Positions 36,865 through 45,662 of a stretch of DNA of 64,000 nt are shown here, one piece after another. The first letter of the stretch is position 1. Every line of letters begins with the position of its first letter. The notes below the pieces were generated by a model, which saw only the letters and a list, made by a program, of their open reading frames with translations, did not search any database and was not told the origin of the DNA. A program made the position numbers and the translations under genes. This stretch comes from Acidisoma sp965199065 (GTDB lineage Bacteria; Pseudomonadota; Alphaproteobacteria; Acetobacterales; Acetobacteraceae): positions 62,001 through 126,000 of the forward strand of contig NZ_CBDAQN010000001.1 in assembly GCF_965199065.1 (NCBI RefSeq), read 5' to 3'.

Positions 36865-37856
36865 CCGTTGACCACCGGCGCCGTGCTGTGGCCCTCGATA
36901 TGGCCGCCGAATTTGTTACGCATGGCGGAGAGCAGCTTGTCGCCGAAGCTGTGATCGATGCGAGACCGGAAGCGCGCGAATAGTGCGGCCGTCAACACCT
37001 CGGCCGGCACGGCTTCCTCGATGGCGGCGTTGATGGTCCAGCGGCCCTCGCCAGAGTCGTCGACCTTGCCGGTGAATTCCTCGAGTTCCGGGCTCTCGGC
37101 CAGCGCCATCGCGGTAAGATCGAGAAGCCAGGACGAGATGACGCTGCCGCGACGCCAGACCTCGGCGGTGTCGGCGAGGTCGAGGGTGAAGCGCTCGTCC
37201 TCCGGGAGGCTCTCCGACTTTTTTCCGCGCAGAATGTCGAACCCTTCCGCATAAGCCTGCATGAGGCCGTACTCGATGCCGTTATGGACCATCTTCACGA
37301 AATGTCCGGCGCCCGGAGGCCCGGCATGGATATAGCCGTGCTCGGCGCGGCTATCGCCGCCGAACTTCGGGGTGCGCTCGATGGTGCCGAGGCCGGGCGC
37401 GAGGGTCGCAAAGATCGGGTCGAGATGATCGACGACGGCCTTCTCGCCGCCGATCATCATGCAGTAGCCACGCTCGACGCCCCAGACTCCGCCCGACGTG
37501 CCGACATCGACATAGTGGATGCCCTTCTCGAGAAGGGCCTTCGCGCGACGGATATCGTCTTTATAGAAGGAGTTGCCGCCGTCGATGATGGTGTCGCCGG
37601 ACTCGAGGATGCCGGCCAGCGTCTCGATCGTGCTCTCCGTGATGTGACCTGCGGGCAGCATGACCCAGACCGCGCGTGGGGCGGTCAGCGCTTGGGTCAG
37701 CCCCTCCAGAGAGTGCGTCGGGACCGCATGTTCCGCGGCCAGCGCGTCGACGCTCGCCGGGTTCACGTCGTAAACCGCCACCTCATGACCGTTGTTCATC
37801 AGCCGGCGAGCGATGTTGCCGCCCATCCGACCTAAGCCGATCATACCGAGTTGCAT
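36861..37856 (-). CDS. gnd: 6-phosphogluconate dehydrogenase (decarboxylating), short NAD-type
   Basis: A 331-residue member of the short (GndA/YqeC) class, about 140 residues shorter than the E. coli dimeric enzyme. The Rossmann motif GLGRMGGNIARRL is followed by an Asp at the end of strand 2 (AVYDVNP), which favours NAD+ over NADP+. Substrate-binding and catalytic segments DGGNSFYKDD, DVGTSGGVWG and GHFVKMVHNGIEYG are present, with the catalytic Lys in FVKMVHN. It makes ribulose-5-phosphate and CO2. It is the first gene of the gnd-zwf-ppgK operon and overlaps zwf by four bases. Confidence 0.95.
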   Translation of the reverse strand: MQLGMIGLGRMGGNIARRLMNNGHEVAVYDVNPASVDALAAEHAVPTHSLEGLTQALTAPRAVWVMLPAGHITESTIETLAGILESGDTIIDGGNSFYKDDIRRAKALLEKGIHYVDVGTSGGVWGVERGYCMMIGGEKAVVDHLDPIFATLAPGLGTIERTPKFGGDSRAEHGYIHAGPPGAGHFVKMVHNGIEYGLMQAYAEGFDILRGKKSESLPEDERFTLDLADTAEVWRRGSVISSWLLDLTAMALAESPELEEFTGKVDDSGEGRWTINAAIEEAVPAEVLTAALFARFRSRIDHSFGDKLLSAMRNKFGGHIEGHSTAPVVNG

Positions 37857-37979
37857 GCATGTCTCCTGAAGGGTCCTGCCTGAGGGAACGATATAGTGCG
37901 CCCGGGACGGAGGCCAGCCGCTGGCTTGGTACAGTTTCGTGTATCGCGAACTCCCCGCCTATGTGATTGCGGCCGCTTG

Positions 37980-40244
37980 TTATTTGTGCGGCGGCCGGAC
38001 CTCGCCCTGAGGTGCGCCCCCGCGAGGCGCTTCCACACGGGGAGCCTGGACCCGAGGCGCTTCCACACGGGGTGCTTCCAAGCGGGGAGCCTGGACCCGT
38101 GGCGCTTCAACACGGGGTGCTTCCAAGCGGGGAGCCTGGACCCGTGGCGCTTCCACACGGGGTGCTTCCACGCGGGGAGCCTGGACCCGTGGCGCTTCCA
38201 CACGGGGGGCCGCGACTGCGGGCACCGCAACACGGGGTGCCGGGACGCGAGGTGCTTCGGCCCTCGGCGCTGCAGCGGCAGGCGCCGATACCCGTGGCGC
38301 CTCGGCAGGACGAGCCGCTGCTGGATGAGGCGTTTCCACCCGTGCTCCAGCCGCTCCCGGTTGTGCAGCACGTGGCTGGCCTGGAGCGACATCAGTGCGC
38401 GCCGCCGCGCCAGGCTGAACAATGCGCGCGGCGTTCGGTGCTGCCGGCGTGAACTGGGGATGCGCCGCCTCGCCATGCGCGCCCGGTGCGGCGAGCGGCG
38501 GCAAGGTCCGCGCCGTTGCCGCTTCGGGTCGTGCTCCGGTCGCCGGAGTGCCTGGACGCACAGCCTCGGCAGGAAGCCGCGCGCCGGCAACGCCGCCTCT
38601 GAAATTCGGCGCGACGGCTGCGTGCGGCACCAGCGACGGCGCCGCGACGCGCCCTGCGGCTGCCGCCGGGACAGCGTGAATGGCCGGTCCCTGGGCGAAG
38701 GCGCGCGGCGCCGCACCGGCGGGCGCTGCCGCCAGATGCTCTCGTTGAGCGAGCGCGGGCGTCACGCCCCAGGTGCCTGCCGTCGGACGCGGCAGACCTT
38801 CGGCCCCGATGGCGCCGTTGGGCCGGAATGGCTGCGCGGTCGCATTGGCAGGCAAGGCGCGCGCGACCTCCGCAATCGGTCGCGACCCGAGCATGGCGTC
38901 CCGCGGAACAAAGGTCGCGCCCTGCCGGTTGAAGGCTTGCCCGGCCGGCTGACCAGCGCCCCCATAGTTGTTGATCGTCACGTTCCGGTAGCTCACCCGG
39001 TTGTCCTGGACGGTGACGTTGTTCCGGTAGAACGTGTTGTAGTCGGGAACGTAGGCCCGGTTGTAGGCGCCAAAATAGCGTGGCGACACCTGATACGGCG
39101 GATAATAGGGTTCGTGGACGCCGAGCGGCGCCCAGCCGATCGCGCCGGAGGCGAACGCGGCGGCGGTAAAAGCGCCAGCGGCGGCCCCCAGGAAGCTCAC
39201 CAGCGCCGGGGCATAGACGGGTTGATCTGCCCCGCCGTAGCCATAGCCTTCAGACGCTACGGGTTCGGGCACCCAGCCCCAGCGTCCGCCGAACTGCGAC
39301 CATCGTCCGTAATGAAACGGTGCGAAACCCCAGGGGGCGTTATCGACCCACGTCCAGCCCCATGGCTGCACGTAGACCCAGCGGCCTTCGCGATACGGCA
39401 CCCAGGTCGATGCAACCTGCGGGAACCACACCGTGCCGACGCTCGGCTGCGGCTGCCAGGTGCCGTAATTGCTCAAGACAGCGGCGCCGGTCATCTGCGC
39501 ACAAGCTGCCGGTGCCTGCGCGGCGGAAGGTGGCGGCGGCGGCGTGATCTGCTGCAGCATGGCGGTCAGGAACTGGTCCTGCTGCATCGCCCCGAGCTGG
39601 GCCTGAACCGGATTGGTTCCCTGCACGATCAGCGTCTGCTGCGCGCCGACCGCCTGCGGCGCAGCGGCGCCGAGCCCGGTGAACTGGATCGAGCCCACGA
39701 CTGCGGTGACGTAGGTCGGCGTGCCACTGTCACCGGCGTAGATCTCGTATTCACCATTGCCGGTGATCTGCGCCGTGCCGCGCGGCGTTGCGATGACGAC
39801 GCTCTGGCCCTGTTGGAGGGCCGCCACGTCGAGAAAGACTTCGCCCTGCGAGAGGACGGCGGCGATCGTGGACTGGTCGATCTCCTGTGCCGTCAGTTCG
39901 GTGCCGCCAGACAGGGCAAGACGCGTGGAATCGACCATCACCGAGGCTGCCGCCTGCGGCTGCGTCCAGACGGCGTCGCCGGTGGCGACAGGGTAGTTCG
40001 GGGTCGCGGTGACCCACTGGTCCTGGCTCGCACTATGAAACGAAACGGAGCCCGAGAGGTTGGAGAGCCAGCCGACGCGAGCCGGCGGATCGGCCGTTGT
40101 GGCCACGCCAGGAGCGGCACCCGGCGGCGCGGGGGGCGGCGGGGTCTGTGCAACCGCCGCCACGCTGAACGCAGCGCCATTGGCAGCAAGCGTCACACCG
40201 GCGGCGACCGCCGGAAGAAGCGACCATTTTACTCGCAGGCTCAT
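37980..40244 (-). CDS. Exported FecR-like / DUF6600 protein with Pro-Ala-Arg repeats
   Basis: A 754-residue exported protein. After the signal peptide and a Pro-rich stretch comes a FecR-like domain (about 55-210: RVGWLSNLSGSVSFHSASQD, then LSQGEVFLDVAAL and TPRGTAQITG). A Trp/Tyr-rich region of the DUF6600 type follows (about 270-345: STWVPYREGRWVYVQPWGWT, then PFHYGRWSQFGGRWGWVPEP). From about 480 to the end the sequence is low-complexity Ala/Pro/Arg/Glu, finishing with 15-residue repeats (APRVQAPRLEAPRVE) coded by 45-bp units. FecR domains normally sense outer-membrane signals for ECF sigma factors, but none is adjacent and there is no N-terminal cytoplasmic anchor. A role in the cell surface is inferred only. 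Confidence 0.8.
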   Translation of the reverse strand: MSLRVKWSLLPAVAAGVTLAANGAAFSVAAVAQTPPPPAPPGAAPGVATTADPPARVGWLSNLSGSVSFHSASQDQWVTATPNYPVATGDAVWTQPQAAASVMVDSTRLALSGGTELTAQEIDQSTIAAVLSQGEVFLDVAALQQGQSVVIATPRGTAQITGNGEYEIYAGDSGTPTYVTAVVGSIQFTGLGAAAPQAVGAQQTLIVQGTNPVQAQLGAMQQDQFLTAMLQQITPPPPPSAAQAPAACAQMTGAAVLSNYGTWQPQPSVGTVWFPQVASTWVPYREGRWVYVQPWGWTWVDNAPWGFAPFHYGRWSQFGGRWGWVPEPVASEGYGYGGADQPVYAPALVSFLGAAAGAFTAAAFASGAIGWAPLGVHEPYYPPYQVSPRYFGAYNRAYVPDYNTFYRNNVTVQDNRVSYRNVTINNYGGAGQPAGQAFNRQGATFVPRDAMLGSRPIAEVARALPANATAQPFRPNGAIGAEGLPRPTAGTWGVTPALAQREHLAAAPAGAAPRAFAQGPAIHAVPAAAAGRVAAPSLVPHAAVAPNFRGGVAGARLPAEAVRPGTPATGARPEAATARTLPPLAAPGAHGEAAHPQFTPAAPNAARIVQPGAAARTDVAPGQPRAAQPGAAGARVETPHPAAARPAEAPRVSAPAAAAPRAEAPRVPAPRVAVPAVAAPRVEAPRVQAPRVEAPRVEAPRVQAPRLEAPRVEAPRVQAPRLEAPRVEAPRVQAPRVEAPRGGAPQGEVRPPHK
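38025..38204 (-). repeat. 45-bp tandem repeats in the FecR/DUF6600-like gene
   Basis: The motif AGCCTGGACCCG recurs at 38043, 38088, 38133 and 38178, exactly 45 bases apart, with a conserved 45-base unit around it. Each unit keeps frame and codes for 15 residues alternating EAPR, QAPR and similar. Copy number is probably variable between strains. Confidence 0.9.
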
Positions 40245-40481
40245 GATGTTCTTGCCTTATTGGAAGACGTCCGTAGTTCGGCTTCGGGCAACCCTGAGTC
40301 CGATTTGCGGCGGAAACTATCGGCTGCTCGTGGCAGATCGATGGCTCCCCGGAATGTGATGGCAGGCCGGCCGCCAGCCGGATCGAGCCGCCATACGAAC
40401 ATCTCGGTAATAGCATGAAAACGCCCTAGTTGAGGGCAAGGGAAGGCTGCGGCTGCTACTGGCCGAGGCGAGGGGAGTTTC

Positions 40482-41036
40482 ATGGTGGATGTCATCGGAC
40501 GGCTGATGCGTCTCACGGCGGCATGCGGAGCGGCGGCTTTGCTCAGCGGCTGCTATTACCCGTCCGGGTCCCCCGGCTACGGTTATGCGGCGCCGGATGC
40601 CGGACCTGCCTATGCACCCGCCTATGCACCAAGCTACGCCCCTGTTCCGGTGATCATCGGCGGCTCCTATGGGGATGGAGGCGGATACGGCGGCGGTTAT
40701 CATGACCATCCGCCCCCGGGTGGCTGGAACGGCGGGTATCGGCCGCCCCCTGGCGGCGGCTGGAACGGTCATCCCCCCGGTGGCGGAAATGGCGAGCCGG
40801 GTGGCTTCCGGCCGCCCCCCCAAGGAGGAGGTGGACCCGGCGGCGGCGGGTATCGTCCACCACCGGGCGGCGGCGGTCCCGGCGGCGGCGGGTATCGTCC
40901 ACCACCGGGCGGCGGCGGTCCCGGCGGCGGCGGGTATCGTCCACCACCGGGAGGCGGCAGCCCCGGCGGCGAAGGGCACCCGCAATACATCCCGCAGGGC
41001 TCCCCCCCGACCAATCAACGCGGCTTCAGCCACTGA
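40482..41036 (+). CDS. Gly/Pro/Tyr-rich lipoprotein with tandem repeats
   Basis: A 184-residue predicted lipoprotein. The signal peptide ends in the lipobox LLSGC, followed by YYPSGSPGYGYAAPD and Tyr/Ala repeats (PAYAPAYAPSYAP). The mature part is almost wholly Gly, Pro, Tyr and Asn, with three copies of a 14-residue unit (GGYRPPPGGGGPGG). Such a chain would be disordered and could sit on the outer surface or span the periplasm. It is divergent from the FecR/DUF6600-like gene (237-base gap), and both have in-frame tandem repeats. A strong GAGGGGAG lies about five bases before the ATG. I cannot name a family. Confidence 0.7.
   Translation: MVDVIGRLMRLTAACGAAALLSGCYYPSGSPGYGYAAPDAGPAYAPAYAPSYAPVPVIIGGSYGDGGGYGGGYHDHPPPGGWNGGYRPPPGGGWNGHPPGGGNGEPGGFRPPPQGGGGPGGGGYRPPPGGGGPGGGGYRPPPGGGGPGGGGYRPPPGGGSPGGEGHPQYIPQGSPPTNQRGFSH
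40840..40957 (+). repeat. 42-bp tandem repeats in the Gly/Pro-rich lipoprotein gene
   Basis: The sequence GGGTATCGTCCACCACCGGG occurs three times, with its TAT at 40851, 40893 and 40935, exactly 42 bases apart. Units are nearly identical at the DNA level, so they arose recently or are kept alike by slippage or recombination. Each adds 14 residues in frame. Confidence 0.92.
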
Positions 41037-41119
41037 GTGATCGACCCCGTGCCGCCGCCGCTTGCGGGCGGGCACGAACTGGGGTGCAGTGACATCTCGT
41101 CCGGTCTTTGGGGGATGCA

Positions 41120-42577
41120 GTGTCCGATTTCGATCAAGTGGTTCGCGGCGGCGTCGTCGTCACCGGCGCCGATGCGGTGCGCGCCGATGTCGGCATATGG
41201 GGCGGGACCGTCGCCGCGATCGGGCAGGACCTGGACACGAGCGGGGCGCAGGTGATCGATGCCGGGGGCCTGCTGGTAATGCCGGGCGGCATCGACACGC
41301 ACTGCCACATCGAGCAGTTGGAGCCCGACGGGACTTCGTATGAGGACACCTTCGAGATCGCCTCAGCCGCCTGCTTCGCGGGCGGCACCACCAGCGTCAT
41401 AACCTTCGCGGCCCAGTTCAAGGGACAGCGGCTCGGGCCGGTATTGGCGGAGTATCATCGCCGCGCGGCGCTCGGCATGGTCGACTACAGCTTCCACCAG
41501 ATCATCAACGACCCGTTTGACGCGGTCATCGCCGAGGATGTGCCCGAAGTAGTGGCTTCGGGTGTCCGCAGCCTCAAGGTTTTCCTGACCTATGACGATG
41601 TCCGGGTGAACGACCGGCAATATCTGCGCGTGCTGGCGGCGGCGCGACGGGCCGGGGCCCTCGTCACCGTCCATGCCGAAAATTACGATGCCATCGGCTG
41701 GCTAACGGAGGCGCTGGTCAAGGCCGGGATGACGGCGCCAAAATATCATCCCTGGGGACGCCCGACCGTCGTCGAACGCGAGGCGACGCATCGCGCCATC
41801 GCGCTTGCCGAACTCATCGACCAGCCGATCCAGATATTTCATGTCTCTGGACCGGGACCGGCCGAGGAGATCGCGCGCGCCCAGGCGCGGGGGCTGAAGG
41901 TCTGGGGCGAGACCTGCCCGCAATATCTGGTGCTACAGGCCGCCGATATGGACCGGCCGGGGTTCGAGGGCGCCAAGTTCATGTGCAGCCCGGCGCCCCG
42001 TGGCAAAGCCGAAACCGAGGGCCTCTGGGAGGCCATCCGGGCGGGGACCATCGACGTCATCTCCTCGGACCACAGCGGTCACAGCTTTTCGAAGGAGGGC
42101 ATCGGCAAGCGCCGCTTCGGCACCGACGTGCCGTTCACCCAGATACCGAACGGCGTCCCGGGCCTCGCCGCGCGGCTCCCGATCGTCTTCAGCGAAGGAG
42201 TCTCGAAGGGCAGGATCGATCTACAGGCCTTCGTCCGCCTGACGGCTACCAATCCTGCCAAGCTGTTCGGCCTCTATCCAAGGAAGGGCACAATCGCGCC
42301 CGGCGCCGACGCCGACCTGGTGCTGTGGGATCCTGCAAAAAAGGTGACGATTACCAACAGCCTCATGCAGCACGCGATCGATTACACCCCTTACGAGGGG
42401 CTCGACGTGACCGGCTGGCCTGTGGCGACGATCGCGCGGGGTCAAGTCGTGATGCGTGACGATGTGGTTACGGCGGAACCCGGCTCGGCACGCTTTCTGG
42501 CCCGCGGACCATACGACATGATCAAGCCGCGCGGAGTGTTCCCCAATGGCTTCGACACGTCCGCGATCATGATCTGA
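41120..42577 (+). CDS. hydA: Dihydropyrimidinase / D-hydantoinase
   Basis: A 485-residue amidohydrolase opening dihydropyrimidine or hydantoin rings. Metal ligands are visible: HxH in GGIDTHCHIE, the carboxylated Lys in SLKVFLTYDD, His in VTVHAEN and IFHVSG, and Asp in ISSDHSGHS. The segment GETCPQYL and the ending KLFGLYPRKGTIAPGADADL are typical of the family. I start at GTG 41120 (SDFDQVVRGGVVV), which has GGGGGA upstream; TTG 41108 is an alternative. No other reductive pyrimidine pathway gene adjoins it, so its real substrate may be a hydantoin or other cyclic imide. Confidence 0.93.
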   Translation: MSDFDQVVRGGVVVTGADAVRADVGIWGGTVAAIGQDLDTSGAQVIDAGGLLVMPGGIDTHCHIEQLEPDGTSYEDTFEIASAACFAGGTTSVITFAAQFKGQRLGPVLAEYHRRAALGMVDYSFHQIINDPFDAVIAEDVPEVVASGVRSLKVFLTYDDVRVNDRQYLRVLAAARRAGALVTVHAENYDAIGWLTEALVKAGMTAPKYHPWGRPTVVEREATHRAIALAELIDQPIQIFHVSGPGPAEEIARAQARGLKVWGETCPQYLVLQAADMDRPGFEGAKFMCSPAPRGKAETEGLWEAIRAGTIDVISSDHSGHSFSKEGIGKRRFGTDVPFTQIPNGVPGLAARLPIVFSEGVSKGRIDLQAFVRLTATNPAKLFGLYPRKGTIAPGADADLVLWDPAKKVTITNSLMQHAIDYTPYEGLDVTGWPVATIARGQVVMRDDVVTAEPGSARFLARGPYDMIKPRGVFPNGFDTSAIMI

Positions 42578-42579
42578 GA

Positions 42580-43623
42580 TCAGGCGATCTCCAGCTGCGG
42601 CTGAGCCGCTAACGCAAAAGCCTCCGCCAGGAGAGCGTAGGACCGGCGCCTTGCCTGATGATCGTGAAGGATGTTCACGACCATGATCTCGTCGGCGCCG
42701 TAATCGTCGGCGATGGCCTCGAGTTCCGTCCGGACCGCGCTCGGAGTCCCGAGAACGACCCGCCGCGAGCGCGACGGATTGGCAGCGTCAGCTTCGAGAA
42801 AACGGAGAGCCTCATCGGGGCTCGGCACAGCGATCAACTGCCCACGATGAAGCAGACGGAAAAGCATGCGGGAGCTGGAGGCAAGACGCTCGGCCTCCGC
42901 AGTGGTTTCGGCGCAGATCGACCATACCGCGGCCATCACCGTCGGCTGCCTGATCGTGCGGTGGGGGTGCGTGCGGAACGACTGCCGGTATTGAGCGGCG
43001 AGGGGCGGACCCTGCGGGTTGATGAAGTCGGCAATGCAGTAGGGCATGCCGAGTTCAGCCGCCCAGGCGGCGCTGTCGGGGGAGGTGCCGAGTAGCCAGG
43101 GCTCGGGCGCTTCCGGGCGTCCGGGCAACGTCTTGCCGAGAAGTGCGAAGGGATGATCGGCCGGCATTGTATCGTCGAGGTGGGCGATCAGCTCCGCCAG
43201 TTGCTGAGGGAAGTCGTCGGGTGCGCGGTCGCGGCGGTCCCGCTGCAGAGCATAGGCGGTTCGCCCATCGGTGCCCGGCGCGCGCCCCAGACCAAGGTCG
43301 ATGCGTCCCGGAAACAGGCCGCTCAACATGCTGAAAGTCTCGGCGACCTTCAGCGGACTGTAATGCGGCAGCATGATCCCGCCGGTCCCCAGTCTGATGG
43401 AGGTGGTCGCCATGCCGACCGCACCGATGAGAACCTCCGGGCTGGCCGATGCCAGTCCTGGCGTCGCGTGGTGCTCGGCTATCCAGTAACGGTGGAAGCC
43501 GGCGGCCTCGGCGTGCCGGGCAAGATCCACGACCTGCCGCAACGCCTGACCGCCGGAACCCCCGGAAGCGATGGGCGCCTGATCGAGAACGCTGAGCCGG
43601 AGAGGGGATTGCCGTTGTGCCAT
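42580..43623 (-). CDS. LLM-class flavin-dependent monooxygenase (luciferase-like)
   Basis: A 347-residue FMN-dependent oxidoreductase of the bacterial luciferase fold, subgroup MsnO8. Signatures are LSVLDQAPIASGGSGGQALRQ (in two stretches), HRYWIAEHHATPGLASASPE, RLGTGGIMLPHYSPLKVAE, and GRIDLGLGRAPGTDGRT. The C-terminal part (VLGTPSAVRTELEAIADDYG, then EIMVVNILHD) is also typical. It needs FMNH2 from a partner reductase, none of which is adjacent. Its stop is convergent with the dihydropyrimidinase stop, two bases away. Confidence 0.93.
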   Translation of the reverse strand: MAQRQSPLRLSVLDQAPIASGGSGGQALRQVVDLARHAEAAGFHRYWIAEHHATPGLASASPEVLIGAVGMATTSIRLGTGGIMLPHYSPLKVAETFSMLSGLFPGRIDLGLGRAPGTDGRTAYALQRDRRDRAPDDFPQQLAELIAHLDDTMPADHPFALLGKTLPGRPEAPEPWLLGTSPDSAAWAAELGMPYCIADFINPQGPPLAAQYRQSFRTHPHRTIRQPTVMAAVWSICAETTAEAERLASSSRMLFRLLHRGQLIAVPSPDEALRFLEADAANPSRSRRVVLGTPSAVRTELEAIADDYGADEIMVVNILHDHQARRRSYALLAEAFALAAQPQLEIA

Positions 43624-43653
43624 GAGAGTGAAGTGGTCACCGGGTGGGCAAAC

Positions 43654-44451
43654 TCAACCGGCGGCGGCAGCCGTCAACCCTTCCGCCATGGCCGGCCACT
43701 GGATATCGTTTCCGGACACCATCGCCTCGAAAGCGGGCCGGCCGAAGTAGAATCCCTGCATGAAGCGTCCGCCGATAGACCGCAGGGCCTCGACCTCTCC
43801 GATCCGCTCGACGCCCTCGAGTATGACATCGACGCCGATATCCCGCCCAAGGTTGAGAATGTTGCCCAGGATCGCGCGCCGGGTCAGGTCGTGATCGCAG
43901 TCCTCCACCAGGGACCGGTCGACCTTGATGCTGTCCGGCCGGAGGTCGGCCAGGCGCGCCAGCCCAGAGTAGCCGCTGCCGAAGTCATCAAGTGCAATGC
44001 GAAAGCCGATGCGCCGGTAGGTCTCGATGATTTTGCGGAGGTGGCCGGCATCCGCGAGGTCTTCGCTCTCCACGACTTCGAAAGTGAGTTGCGTCGGGGG
44101 GAAACCGGCGCTCGCGGCAGCGGCAAGTGTCGCCCGGATGCAGGCCACGGGCTCGTATACCGCGTTCGGCAGGAAGTTGATGTTCAGGCGGGTCAGCAGA
44201 CCGAGACGACTGGCGAGCCCGATCGCCCGGGTGCGGCAGGCCTGATCAAAGGCATAGAGGTTGTCCTTGTTGATCTCCGCCATGACGTGACGCGCGGATT
44301 CGCCGGCCAAACCTCGCACAAGCGCTTCATGAGCCACTACGGTTCTCATCTCGAGATCGACGATCGGCTGGAGCGCCATCGTGAAATCAAGGGCCGTCTG
44401 GCCGCCTTTGCAGCCTTGGCACGAACTTGGTTGCTGCATCGCTACGCTCAT
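43654..44451 (-). CDS. EAL-domain c-di-GMP phosphodiesterase
   Basis: A 265-residue stand-alone EAL protein, the whole length being one catalytic domain with a short N-terminal Cys-containing lead (CQGCKGG). The residues for metal and catalysis are all there: Glu in HEALVRG, Asn in LNINFLPN, Glu in TFEVVE, the Asp pair in LDDFGSGYSGL, Lys in SIKVDRSLV, and Glu in LEGVE. It should therefore cleave c-di-GMP to pGpG. I start at ATG 44451, five bases after GAGG; a GTG at 44469 would add six residues. No GGDEF partner lies nearby, and it has no membrane or PAS segment. Confidence 0.88.
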   Translation of the reverse strand: MSVAMQQPSSCQGCKGGQTALDFTMALQPIVDLEMRTVVAHEALVRGLAGESARHVMAEINKDNLYAFDQACRTRAIGLASRLGLLTRLNINFLPNAVYEPVACIRATLAAAASAGFPPTQLTFEVVESEDLADAGHLRKIIETYRRIGFRIALDDFGSGYSGLARLADLRPDSIKVDRSLVEDCDHDLTRRAILGNILNLGRDIGVDVILEGVERIGEVEALRSIGGRFMQGFYFGRPAFEAMVSGNDIQWPAMAEGLTAAAAG

Positions 44452-44469
44452 CCCTTCCTCGAAATCCAC

Positions 44470-44844
44470 GCAATCTCAACCGTGGGAACGCGTTAGCCGG
44501 TTTCTTAGGGTTAGGGCTACACATTCCGATGAGCGTAAAGTGCTGTCCCTATAACTTTCGGACGGGGGTTGGGCAGGTTGTGGTTGCGACAAGCTCCATT
44601 CGAACAGGAGAAGCAAAATTTTCCTCGTCTCGCGATCGTATGGCTGATGAGCAACCGCGAGAGGCGCTTCCGCTTGCAATGGCGCAGTTGATGCGCGATA
44701 GCAGCGCCGCTGCCTGTCCAGTGATGGACAGGCGGTAATTCGCACGCGGGGCGCCTTTCCCAGCCGTATATCGGCCCGGGTCCGGTGCCTTAGAGGCTCG
44801 GCCCCGCGGAGGATCAACCGGACGAACAGGAAAGGAGCACGCCG
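44470..44844 (+). promoter_or_regulatory. rpsB upstream and leader region
   Basis: About 375 bases without a gene. A perfect 9-bp hairpin (GCCTGTCCA / TGGACAGGC, four-base loop) lies at 44712-44733, and CGCGGGGC at 44745-44752 can pair with GCCCCGCG at 44801-44808 across a 48-base loop just before the start codon. Leader structures of this kind allow ribosomal protein S2 to repress its own operon in other bacteria. A ribosome site AGGAAAGGAG precedes the ATG. Confidence 0.45.
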
Positions 44845-45654
44845 ATGGCGATGCCCGAATTCACTCTGCGCCAGCTGCTGGAAGCCGGCGTCCATTTCGG
44901 CCACCACACCCGCCGCTGGAACCCGGCCATGGCGCCGTATCTCTTCGGCATCCGCAACCAGGTCCATATCATAGACCTGCAGCAGACCGTGCCGATGCTG
45001 GATCGTGCGCTCCGCGCCATCCGCGATACGACGGCGAACGGCGGCCGTGTGCTGTTTGTCGGCACCAAGCGCGCTGCCGCCGATCATGTGGCCGACTCCG
45101 CTCGCCGCTGCGGCCAGTATTACGTCAACCACCGCTGGCTCGGCGGCATGCTGACCAACTGGAAGACGATCACGGCCAGCATCAAGCGCCTGCGCCAGAT
45201 CGAGGAACTCGTGGCCGGCGAAACCCAGGGCCTGACCAAGAAAGAGGTGCTGGAGATCACGCGCGACCAGGAGAAGCTCGAGCGGGCTCTCGGCGGCATC
45301 AAGGAAATGGGCGGTCTGCCGGACATCCTGTTCATCATTGACACGAACAAGGAGAAGCTCGCCGTTCAGGAGGCCAACAAGCTCGGCATTCCGGTGGTGG
45401 CGGTTCTCGACAGCAATTCCGATCCTGCGGGCGTGACCTACCCGATCCCCGGCAACGACGATGCCATCCGCGCAATCATGATGTATTGCGAGCTGGTTTC
45501 GGGCGCCGTGCTCGACGGCATCAGCGCCGAGATGGCGGCCTCGGGCCGCGATATCGGCGCTGCCGAGGAGTTGCCGGCTGCCGTAGCGCCGCCGCCGCCG
45601 GCCCCGGCCCCGGCAGCAGCCGAGGAGCGCACGGAGGAGGCCGTCGAGGCTTGA
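44845..45654 (+). CDS. rpsB: 30S ribosomal protein S2
   Basis: A 269-residue S2 protein of the small subunit. The start MPEFTLRQLLEAGVHFGHHT is invariant in the family, followed by WNPAMAPYLFGIRNQVHIID, HRWLGGMLTNWKT and the C-terminal IPVVAVLDSNSDP. A Pro/Ala/Glu-rich tail of about 35 residues after YRE-like sequence is common in alphaproteobacteria. It is the first gene of the translation/envelope cluster; the 172-base gap to tsf contains overlapping hairpins. Confidence 0.98.
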   Translation: MAMPEFTLRQLLEAGVHFGHHTRRWNPAMAPYLFGIRNQVHIIDLQQTVPMLDRALRAIRDTTANGGRVLFVGTKRAAADHVADSARRCGQYYVNHRWLGGMLTNWKTITASIKRLRQIEELVAGETQGLTKKEVLEITRDQEKLERALGGIKEMGGLPDILFIIDTNKEKLAVQEANKLGIPVVAVLDSNSDPAGVTYPIPGNDDAIRAIMMYCELVSGAVLDGISAEMAASGRDIGAAEELPAAVAPPPPAPAPAAAEERTEEAVEA

Positions 45655-45662
45655 CGTTTCAA

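Noticed and set aside
38025..38204. A CRISPR-like array of regular repeats
   Set aside because: The units abut without spacers, keep a reading frame and code for EAPR/QAPR repeats, so it is a protein repeat.
37896..40418. An 840-codon plus-strand frame
   Set aside because: It is the mirror of the FecR/DUF6600-like gene, which has a signal peptide and domains; this frame has only Arg/Cys/Gly-rich sequence.
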